Position numbers and translations under genes: made by a program
Origin: Propionibacteriaceae bacterium
GTDB lineage: Bacteria > Actinomycetota > Actinomycetes > Propionibacteriales > Propionibacteriaceae
Direction of reading: 5' to 3'
Length of the DNA stretch: 5,292 nt
Assembly: GCA_024636075.1 (NCBI GenBank)
Contig: JAGXHS010000177.1
Coordinates: 1 to 5,292, forward strand
Shown: one piece after another, positions 1 through 4,940 of the stretch
Position numbering within the stretch: the first letter of the stretch is position 1
How the letters are laid out: each line of letters starts with the position of its first letter
Notes under the pieces: generated by a model
The model's database searches: none
What the model was told of the DNA's origin: nothing
What the model saw: only the letters and a program-made list of their open reading frames with translations

Positions 1-66
1 GTCCATCTCGCTGTGGTCTGTGTTTCCGTGGTCCATCTCGCTGTGGTCCATGTTTCCGTGGTCCAT
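1..66 (-). repeat. In-frame 30-bp tandem repeat coding MDHGN-(M/T)DHSE
   Basis: Positions 1-30 and 31-60 are two copies of a 30-base unit that differ at only two bases (19-20 versus 49-50). A third copy begins at 61-66. Each unit codes for ten residues, M-D-H-G-N-(M/T)-D-H-S-E, and is itself built of two related 15-base halves. The two differences change one Met codon to Thr. The repeat lies inside the NuoB-like gene, keeps frame, and is cut by the window edge, so the total copy number is unknown. Confidence 0.9.
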
Positions 67-438
67 GCCAGCGTCCTCATCGCTGAGGGACTCCGATGCA
101 GCGGGTCGGTCGTGGGCGTCACTCTGGTGCTGTTCTGTGTCCAGCAGCAGGTGGTGAGCCTGCTCCAGTCGGGACGCCACCTCATCCCGGGCGTGGACGT
201 CGATCCTGACGCGCGGTCCAGGCAGCTGCTGCCAGACCTGCTCGATGGCCTCGTCGAGATCCGTGCCGGGCGTGCCGCAGACAGCCAGCACGTCGGCGTC
301 GGCCGGGGACAGCGCCAACCCCCAGCCCCGCTCCAGCGCGGCCCGCTCGACCCCCGCCCGGATGCACCAGCCTCCGGGCGCCTCCACCACCAGGACGTGG
401 GCATGGCGTACAGCCAGCCGTGCGATCGCACTCCTCAC
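1..438 (-). CDS. NuoB-like complex I subunit with Met/Asp/His-rich repeat tail (partial, 3' end outside window)
   Basis: The GTG start overlaps the nuoA stop by 4 bases (GTGA), so the two genes are probably translationally coupled. 146 codons are visible and the frame is open at the window edge. Residues 14-81 follow the pattern of the NuoB / [NiFe]-hydrogenase small-subunit fold. They contain VLVVEAPGGWCIRAGVERA, then LSPADADVLAVCGTP and VWQQLPGPRVRIDV, comparable to NuoB's SPRQADLMIVAGT and QMPEPRWVISMG segments. Real NuoB binds cluster N2 through a Cys-Cys pair and two further cysteines. Here only Cys25 and Cys54 are present in the visible part, so N2 is unlikely to be bound. Residues 82-124 form a polar linker rich in His, Asp and Glu. 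Residues 125-146 are a tandem MDHGN/MDHSE repeat, a plausible copper or other metal-binding tail. Its position directly after nuoA supports a complex I relationship. The NuoB homology is my own motif reading and remote; the metal role is inference. Confidence 0.72.
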   Translation of the reverse strand, partial: MRSAIARLAVRHAHVLVVEAPGGWCIRAGVERAALERGWGLALSPADADVLAVCGTPGTDLDEAIEQVWQQLPGPRVRIDVHARDEVASRLEQAHHLLLDTEQHQSDAHDRPAASESLSDEDAGMDHGNMDHSEMDHGNTDHSEMD

Positions 439-779
439 ACCCACCGCAGCGCCCCCTCGCGCCACGCCCAGAACACTGCGACGAACAAGGCACCCAGGAA
501 CAGGAACATCTCGATGACCGCACTCGCACCCTTCTGTTCCACCACGACGGCCCACGGATACATGAACAGCATCTCGACGTCGAAGGCGAGGAACACCAGC
601 GTCGCCGAATACCACCGCACGTGGTACCTCGACAGGGCATGTTCCTCGGGGCTCCAGCCCGATTGGAAGGGCAGAACCTGCAGGGGGTCCGCCGCCACGG
701 CGGTGAATCTGTGCAGCAGATACAGGCCCGCAACGAACACCACGGAAGCGATCGTCATGCCGATCACGCCCTGATACAT
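435..779 (-). CDS. nuoA: NADH-quinone oxidoreductase subunit A (NuoA), divergent type
   Basis: This is a 114-residue membrane subunit of proton-pumping complex I, close to the usual NuoA length. Three hydrophobic segments are visible, at about residues 4-26, 56-81 and 88-108. The family hallmark FDVE-x-LF-x-YPWAVV follows the second segment's start, as in NuoA/ND3. The loop after the first helix normally reads YECG and contains a conserved Glu and Cys. Here it reads PFQSGWSPEEH, so both residues are replaced. The ATG is preceded by a GAGGGGG-type ribosome binding site. The stop overlaps the GTG of the NuoB-like gene, which marks the start of an operon continuing off the left edge. Actinobacteria often carry a second, incomplete nuo cluster; this divergent NuoA fits such a cluster, but that assignment is inference. 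Confidence 0.9.
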   Translation of the reverse strand: MYQGVIGMTIASVVFVAGLYLLHRFTAVAADPLQVLPFQSGWSPEEHALSRYHVRWYSATLVFLAFDVEMLFMYPWAVVVEQKGASAVIEMFLFLGALFVAVFWAWREGALRWV

Positions 780-875
780 CCCGCCCCCTCAGTCCGTACG
801 GGCCACCATCTCACCGGACCACCCACGTCGGCCGGAAAACAGACGGTGCCCTGTCTGCGAGGCTAGCCCTCAAGT

Positions 876-888
876 GGCGACAATCGCC
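876..888 (-). terminator. Possible weak terminator hairpin after the efe genes
   Basis: GGCGA and TCGCC (5-bp stem, 3-base loop) lie 18 bases past the stop of the EfeO-like gene on the minus strand. An 8-base palindrome GGCTAGCC (861-868) follows. There is no U-tract, so a factor-independent terminator is not established. The 127-base gap 780-906 otherwise holds the nuoA ribosome binding site and a CCGTACGG palindrome (794-801). I see no clear nuoA promoter, so read-through from efeU is possible. Confidence 0.25.
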
Positions 889-906
889 TCGTCGACGCCC
901 GAATGG

Positions 907-1302
907 TCAGTTCTGGGCGGACTCGGTCACGGTGAGGGGACCGCGGATGCCCTCGCCCGCCATGCCGGGCTTGCACGCGGTGATGTAGTCGCCGGCTGTG
1001 ACGCCGACGACGAGGTCGCGGGTGAGCCCGGGTCCGATGTTCTCAACCTCACCGACGATGCGCAGGCCGTCGGAGGCATAGAGGTAGAACTCAGTCACCT
1101 CGGTGCCCTCGTTCCTCACCCGGAATGAAAGGTTGCCTGAGCCCACCTCGGTTTCCGACAGGGTGCAGGCGTCCTCGGTCGAAGTGACGGTGATCTCCTG
1201 GGCCCCGCCGGAAGCGGCGGGGGTGTTGGTTTGGGTCAGTCCGCAGGCGCTGAGCGTGAGCGCCAGGGCGATGGAGGCGAGGGCGAACAGTGATGTTTTC
1301 AC
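907..1302 (-). CDS. EfeO-like cupredoxin lipoprotein lacking the M75 domain
   Basis: This predicted secreted, lipid-anchored protein of 131 residues likely handles iron (or copper) outside the membrane for the EfeU permease. The chosen start is the GTG at 1302, preceded by GAAGGA at a 6-base spacing. It gives a clean lipoprotein signal, MKTSLFALASIALALTLSAC, with Cys20 as the lipidated residue. A start at 1341 would put 13 polar residues ahead of the signal and overlap efeU. Residues 35-127 match the EfeO cupredoxin domain: EITVTSTEDAC, then VRNEGTEVTEFYLY, GEVENIGPGLTRDL and AGDYITACKPGM. Cys46, Cys110, Met114 and the acidic residues around 85-87 are candidate metal ligands. Full actinobacterial EfeO continues into a large M75 domain, but this protein stops just after the cupredoxin domain. 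It lies 10 bases downstream of efeU, so the two are co-transcribed. It is either a natural cupredoxin-only form or a truncated efeO. Confidence 0.83.
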   Translation of the reverse strand: MKTSLFALASIALALTLSACGLTQTNTPAASGGAQEITVTSTEDACTLSETEVGSGNLSFRVRNEGTEVTEFYLYASDGLRIVGEVENIGPGLTRDLVVGVTAGDYITACKPGMAGEGIRGPLTVTESAQN

Positions 1303-1312
1303 GACAAGTCCT

Positions 1313-2191
1313 TCAGGAAACGGGCTGGAGTCGGGCTTCAACGGGTGCGTCCGTGTGCGCCTCGCCCGCTGGCGCCGCGATGGGACGACGGACGTGGCGG
1401 AGGAACAGGATGAGCGTCGGCACCACGTAGAGGGTCCAAGCGGTCGCCTCGAGCCAGGTGGTGGCCGGGGAGAAGTTGAAGATGCCCTTCAGCAGGGTGC
1501 CGTACCAAGAGGTCAGCGGGATGGTGGAGCTCACGTCGAAAGCAAGGGAGTTCAAGCCGGGCAGGATAGCGGCCTCCTGCAGGTCGTGAACGCCGTAGGC
1601 GAGCACACCAGCGGCCACGACGATCAGGATCACGCCGGTCCAGGTGAAGAACCTGGACAGGTTGATTCGCAGGACCCCCTTGTAGAAGGCGAACCCCATC
1701 GCCGCTGCAGTCATGATCCCGAGCAGGGCGCTGAAGAGCGGCGCGGTGGTGGCGGCGGATCCGGCGGCCGCCTGCGTTGCCGCCCACAAGAAGAGCGCCG
1801 TCTCGAGCCCCTCCCGGCCGACCGCCAGAAACGCGACGAGCATCAGGCTGGCGCGCCCAGCCTCGGCCGCGACATCGATCTTGCCGCGCAGCTCGGCGGA
1901 GAGGCCGCGGGCGTGGCTGGCCATCCAGAACACCATCCAGGTGACGAAGCCGACTGCGACGATCGACAGGATTCCACCGATGGCCTCCTGAGCCTGGAAG
2001 GTCAACCTACGGGGGCCCCAGGTGAGGAGGGCGCCGAAGGCAAGTGACACGACCACGGCGGCGGCGACGCCTGCCCAGATCCGGGGGAGGAGCAGACGGC
2101 GTCCGCTGCGGACCAGATAGGCGATGAGGATCACCACCACCAGACTGGCTTCCAGTCCTTCCCGCAGACCGATTAGGTAGTTCGCGAGCAC
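1313..2191 (-). CDS. efeU: Iron permease EfeU (FTR1 family)
   Basis: EfeU is the inner-membrane iron channel of the EfeUO(B) system, related to yeast Ftr1p. At 292 residues it has the usual family length and about seven hydrophobic segments. Both diagnostic REGLE motifs are present: REGLE at residues 10-14 in the first helix and REGLE at 126-130 in the fourth. These glutamates form the iron path in the family. The start is a GTG with an excellent GGAGGTGA ribosome binding site (2193-2200). It places the first REGLE at the expected distance from the N-terminus. The cupredoxin lipoprotein follows 10 bases after the stop, and no efeB peroxidase gene is visible. An iron-box operator lies 15 bases upstream of the start, so transcription is probably iron-repressed. 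The protein looks intact. Confidence 0.96.
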   Translation of the reverse strand: MLANYLIGLREGLEASLVVVILIAYLVRSGRRLLLPRIWAGVAAAVVVSLAFGALLTWGPRRLTFQAQEAIGGILSIVAVGFVTWMVFWMASHARGLSAELRGKIDVAAEAGRASLMLVAFLAVGREGLETALFLWAATQAAAGSAATTAPLFSALLGIMTAAAMGFAFYKGVLRINLSRFFTWTGVILIVVAAGVLAYGVHDLQEAAILPGLNSLAFDVSSTIPLTSWYGTLLKGIFNFSPATTWLEATAWTLYVVPTLILFLRHVRRPIAAPAGEAHTDAPVEARLQPVS

Positions 2192-2206
2192 GTCACCTCC
2201 ATGTTA

Positions 2207-2225
2207 TTTGGTATGCCTTACCTAA
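2207..2225 (-). promoter_or_regulatory. IdeR/DtxR-type iron box upstream of efeU
   Basis: On the minus strand the 19 bases read TTAGGTAAGGCATACCAAA. Against the IdeR/DtxR consensus TWAGGTWAGSCTWACCTWA this fits 17 of 19 positions; the mismatches are at positions 12 and 17. The site is an imperfect dyad and ends 15 bases before the efeU GTG, overlapping the likely transcription start. Iron-loaded IdeR/DtxR bound here would block efeU and the downstream lipoprotein gene. The consensus is established knowledge, the match is read directly, and repression is inferred. Confidence 0.78.
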
Positions 2226-2230
2226 CAAGT

Positions 2231-2260
2231 AGACTACAGGGAGTCCCCGATTCGCAAACT
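2231..2260 (-). promoter_or_regulatory. Candidate efeU promoter
   Basis: On the minus strand TTGCGA (a 4/6 match to the -35 consensus) is followed after 18 bases by TCTACT, or after 15 bases by TAGTCT, as possible -10 elements. Either would put the transcription start within or next to the iron box, which suits repression. The hexamers are weak and the choice is not secure. Confidence 0.3.
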
Positions 2261-2330
2261 TGTGGCCCTCGCATCCCACAATGTGGCTTCGACGGAGGCA
2301 TCGGCGAACCAACCGCTGGTCGTAACCGAG

Positions 2331-2429
2331 GGGCCGGTTGCCAAGGTGTTTGGCATAGATCTGGGCGGGGGTCTTCCAGTCGTGTCGCTTGCGTGGTCGG
2401 TTGTTGACGGGGTTCTCCATTTGCTGTGG
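2331..2429 (-). pseudogene. IS30-like transposase, C-terminal remnant
   Basis: The minus-strand frame reads NNRPRKRHDWKTPAQIYAKH, which matches the conserved C-terminal end of IS30-family transposases (asparagine-arginine-proline-arginine, then a W-x-TP segment). The open frame around it runs only from the stop at 2514-2516 to about 2193, and there is no DDE catalytic core. The N-terminal and catalytic parts are missing, so this is a scar rather than a working element. Residues after about 2340 no longer resemble the family. No clear terminal inverted repeats were found; short arms TTGTGG (2260-2265) and CCACAA (2276-2281) are nearby. It lies between the kinase gene and the efeU promoter. The stretch 2430-2558 holds nothing else I can identify. 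Confidence 0.6.
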
Positions 2430-2558
2430 GTCGGCGGTGGTGTGTGGCGAGGTCGCTGCTCTTGTCGCGCGCCAGACGTCGTGGCAGGGCAGTTGAGTCC
2501 GTCTTGGAGAGGATCAGACGTATGGGATGACCGGCGAGTTCCGGTTGTGCTGCCGTGG

Positions 2559-3767
2559 TCAGGACGAACTGTGTCTCGGCCCGGGCGGAAGGGTCAGGGT
2601 GAAGGTGGAGCCCTGTCCTGGGCCAGCGCTGGCGGCCGTGAGGGATCCGCCATGAGCAATGGCCAGGCTGCGCGATATGGTGAGGCCGATTCCCGCGCCC
2701 GCCGCGTCTCGGTCTCGGGCCGCGTCGGCCCTGTAGAAGCGTTCGAAGATCTGGTCGAGTTGATCTGCGGTGAGGCCGTCTCCCGTGTCGGTGACGGTCA
2801 CGACGGTGGTGGCACCGTGCTGGGTGCCGTTGATGCGGACCCTCCCGCCGGGAGGGGTGTGACGCAGCGCATTGTCCAGCAGGTTCCCCAGCACCTGATC
2901 GACGCGTTGCGGATCGACCACAACGGCCAGCCGATCGGCGCACTGCTCCAAGGCAACTCCCTTCACCCGGTAGCGGCTGCGTGCCGTCGCCACGGCGCGA
3001 TCCACCAGTTCATGCATGTCGGCCGCCTCAAGGACGAGCGCGAGTCGACCCTCCTCGGCGCGGGAGACCGCGTCCAGATCGCGGGCGATACGCTGTAGAC
3101 GTTCAGCTTGGAGCATCAGGAGATTCTGCGTTTCCACGTTCCACGGTGTGATGTCGTCGGCAACCGCTTCCAGCAAGGCTGTCAGCGTTGCAATCGGCGT
3201 ACGCACTTCATGGGACACATCGGCGAGAAGGCGTCGCCTGGTTTCCTCCGTCGCGGCAAGTCGACGGGCCATGCCGTTGAAGGCTTTTCCCACCGCCTCG
3301 AGTTCGGAACTGAATCCCGTCGCAGGAACACGCGCCGCGAAATCTCCAGCAGACACCCTGCGGGCCGCCAATGTGAGCTGGTCGAGCGGTTGGCGCAATC
3401 TCTTGGTGTCGTACCAGGACAGGACGATCGCCAGAACAAGGGCAACCATGAGCCCCACGGCGAGGGAGGCCACACCCGCGTCGATGAAGGCCCGTTCGAT
3501 GTGTTGAAACTCTCCGGAACTAGGTTCTTGCGCGATCAGCAACAAGTGGTCGTGGAAGAGCCCAGGACCGATGATGCTGGCCACCAGCCCGGCAGTGATG
3601 ATGCTCGCTGCAAGCAGCACAGCCTGGGTGAGGAACATCTTGGTGCCCCAGGACATCCGGCCGAGGCGTCCTGAGCGCTCCATACCTGACCCCACGCCGC
3701 GCCCCGCCAGCACGCGGGGCGCTTCGCCGGGACCATCAACATCGCCTTGTTGCAGCCGAGTCACCAT
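2559..3767 (-). CDS. Two-component sensor histidine kinase (HAMP, HisKA, HATPase_c), no adjacent response regulator
   Basis: This membrane sensor kinase autophosphorylates on His and passes the phosphate to a response regulator. The start used here gives 402 residues. In order there is a basic N-terminus, then TM1 at about 45-66, a short outside loop of about 34 residues with HDH near its start, and TM2 at about 102-118. A HAMP linker follows at about 122-175. The H-box DVSHEVRTPI has His186. The N-box GNLLDNALRHTP is at about 294-305, the G1 box DTGDGL at 327-332, the F-box FERFYRAD at 341-348, and the G2 box GAGIGLTIS at 357-365. All catalytic boxes look intact. The start is uncertain: ATG 3767 sits 7 bases after a GATAAT -10-like element, suggesting a leaderless mRNA. 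ATG 3683 (374 residues) has GGGG six bases ahead and is a good alternative, and the frame is open back to GTG 3854. No response regulator gene lies on either side. The signal sensed is unknown. Confidence 0.93.
   Translation of the reverse strand: MVTRLQQGDVDGPGEAPRVLAGRGVGSGMERSGRLGRMSWGTKMFLTQAVLLAASIITAGLVASIIGPGLFHDHLLLIAQEPSSGEFQHIERAFIDAGVASLAVGLMVALVLAIVLSWYDTKRLRQPLDQLTLAARRVSAGDFAARVPATGFSSELEAVGKAFNGMARRLAATEETRRRLLADVSHEVRTPIATLTALLEAVADDITPWNVETQNLLMLQAERLQRIARDLDAVSRAEEGRLALVLEAADMHELVDRAVATARSRYRVKGVALEQCADRLAVVVDPQRVDQVLGNLLDNALRHTPPGGRVRINGTQHGATTVVTVTDTGDGLTADQLDQIFERFYRADAARDRDAAGAGIGLTISRSLAIAHGGSLTAASAGPGQGSTFTLTLPPGPRHSSS
3699..3722. repeat. Perfect 9-bp GC hairpin near the kinase start
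   Basis: GCGCCCCGC (3699-3707) and GCGGGGCGC (3714-3722) are exact inverted repeats with a 6-base loop. There is no T-tract. If the kinase starts at ATG 3683, this stem lies 15 bases upstream of the start codon in the leader and could affect initiation. If it starts at 3767, the stem is coding sequence. Chance in GC-rich DNA is possible. Confidence 0.5.
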
Positions 3768-3774
3768 GCCTCGC

Positions 3775-3780
3775 ATTATC
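3775..3780 (-). promoter_or_regulatory. Candidate -10 element of the histidine kinase gene
   Basis: On the minus strand GATAAT matches five of six bases of TATAAT and is preceded by a weak TCGCAA at 17 bases. Transcription would begin about at the ATG at 3767, giving a leaderless transcript, a common arrangement in actinobacteria. The -35 match is poor (3/6). Confidence 0.4.
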
Positions 3781-4223
3781 GCCGGTTGGTGACGGGTTTG
3801 CGATGGCCGACCACTCTCCCTCCACAATCTTGATGAAAGCTTGGTCCGGGCCACTCAGTATTCCGTGACGGAGTCATCGTCCGGTTGGAGGTCCTCCAGC
3901 AATCCGATTGGGCCATCCGGTCCTCTCGAGGGGACGTGCCGTTCGTCGTCCAGAGGCAGACACTTCCCGCCCCACCTGCGACGGAGCCCTCCAAATCTTC
4001 TCTGAACCGTGACCCGGCTTGAACTGAATCTTGAGGAGCGCACGGCATCATGGCCCGGTGGTCGCCCAAGACCAGAAGACCGCCTGCGTGACCTTGATGC
4101 TCCCCATGGGAGTGCTGCGGACCTTCTGATCCTCTTGGGTGACGCTGATCCCGCACCCGGACGGTGTGCCTGACCTGACGCGCCACCCGGGTGCGACACA
4201 TTTGGTTGATGGAACAGGAGCCA
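3781..4223. other. Divergent gap between the kinase and ABC genes, no gene recognised
   Basis: About 440 bases separate the diverging genes. No reading frame here resembles a known family, and no RNA gene is visible. A minus-strand frame ending at 4048 has good codon third positions over about 35 codons (including VTQEDQKV and AVFWSWATTGP), but I recognise no protein. Several dyads are present: TGGAGG-T-CCTCCA (3886-3898), CTCCC-CAT-GGGAG (4100-4112) and CACCCGGGTG (4184-4193). The promoter of the ABC genes should lie here, but no convincing -35/-10 pair was found. It may be decayed coding sequence. Confidence 0.5.
4184..4193. promoter_or_regulatory. 10-bp palindrome upstream of the ABC transporter genes
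   Basis: CACCCGGGTG is a perfect palindrome ending 30 bases before the ATPase start. A related imperfect dyad, GCACCCGGACGGTGTGC, lies about 20 bases further upstream and shares the CACCCGG core. It could be an operator; no regulator is identified and chance is possible in GC-rich DNA. Confidence 0.25.
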
Positions 4224-4940
4224 ATGGTGGATTCAGAACCCACAAGGAAGGGGGGCACCAATGGGGGGCCGCGTCACAGAAGGGATTCTTCCAACAACGA
4301 TGACGGCATCGCCGTTCTGACAGCACGAGACATCACCAAGGCATACAGGACTGGCTGGTGGCCCAGACGCCGAAGAAGGCACGTCCTGCGGGGCGCCAAC
4401 CTTGTCCTGTGGCCGGGAGAGGTCGTCGCGCTGGTGGGTGAGAACGGATCCGGCAAGTCCACGCTGATGAAGATTCTGGTCGGGGCGCTGCGAGGAGACA
4501 GCGGCATGATGGAACACACTGGTGTCATCGGGTTCTGCCCTCAGGAACCCGTCCTCTACGAACGGCTGACCTGTGATGAGCACTTCGAACTCTTCGGCCG
4601 CGCCTACGGGATGACTGAACCGGAAATCGAGGACTCACGCGATGACCTATATGAGACGTTTGGCTTCGTCGAGTGGCGCGGTGCCCTTGTTGAGCAGCTC
4701 TCGGGAGGAACTCGGGCCAAGCTCAACCTCGGTCTGGCGCTCCTGCCCGACCCGGAGCTGCTGCTGCTCGATGAGCCGTACGCCGGGTTCGACTGGGACA
4801 CCTACCAGCGGTTCTGGCAGCTGACTCGCGACCGGCGAGACGCCGGAAGCAGCCTGTTGATCGTCAGCCATTTCATCACCGACGTGGAACGCTTCGATCG
4901 GATATACGACCTCGTTGACGGTAGGGCTGTGCCCCGATGA
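4224..4940 (+). CDS. ABC transporter ATP-binding protein (ABC-2 exporter type)
   Basis: This cytoplasmic ATPase would power a membrane partner, most likely an ABC-2 type exporter. From ATG 4224 it has 238 residues, the usual size. In order there is an A-loop tyrosine (KAYRTG, Tyr41) and an Arg-rich stretch WWPRRRRRH. The Walker A motif GENGSGKST lies at 72-80 and the Q-loop CPQEP has Gln107. The signature LSGGT is at 159-163, Walker B LLLLDEP is at 179-185, and the H-loop SHF has His216. All catalytic motifs are present. AGGAG (4216-4220) precedes the start; its spacing is 3 bases to ATG 4224 and 6 to the next codon, GTG 4227, so either may be used. In-frame ATGs at 4191 and 4209 lack a ribosome binding site. 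The stop overlaps the next gene by ATGA, so the two are coupled. The substrate is unknown. Confidence 0.94.
   Translation: MVDSEPTRKGGTNGGPRHRRDSSNNDDGIAVLTARDITKAYRTGWWPRRRRRHVLRGANLVLWPGEVVALVGENGSGKSTLMKILVGALRGDSGMMEHTGVIGFCPQEPVLYERLTCDEHFELFGRAYGMTEPEIEDSRDDLYETFGFVEWRGALVEQLSGGTRAKLNLGLALLPDPELLLLDEPYAGFDWDTYQRFWQLTRDRRDAGSSLLIVSHFITDVERFDRIYDLVDGRAVPR

Noticed and set aside
1..66. CRISPR-like direct repeats
   Set aside because: The copies are directly adjacent without spacers, keep reading frame and code for a peptide repeat.
182..733. Minus-strand frame of 183 codons spanning nuoA and the next gene
   Set aside because: Arg/Cys/Ser-rich out-of-frame reading of the two real genes; no motif.
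13..774. Long plus-strand open frame opposite nuoA and the NuoB-like gene
   Set aside because: It is low-complexity and has no family resemblance. The minus-strand genes have clear motifs and a 4-base overlap, so this is an antisense shadow.
907..1341. Upstream start at 1341 for the cupredoxin lipoprotein
   Set aside because: It would place polar residues before the lipoprotein signal and overlap efeU by 29 bases. GTG 1302 has a good ribosome binding site and signal peptide.
1103..2047. 314-codon plus-strand frame opposite efeU
   Set aside because: Gly/Glu/Arg-rich composition typical of the antisense of a GC-rich membrane protein gene. efeU has both REGLE motifs.
2260..2286. TTGTGG/CCACAA and CCACA/TGTGG as IS30 terminal inverted repeats
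   Set aside because: The arms are too short, and no matching partner end was found on the other side of the transposase remnant.
2530..2545. Hairpin ACCGG/CCGGT after the kinase stop as a terminator
   Set aside because: The stem is only 5 bp and no T-tract follows on the minus strand.
2262..3098. 278-codon plus-strand frame opposite the kinase C-terminus
   Set aside because: Antisense of the HATPase domain; no recognisable domain of its own.
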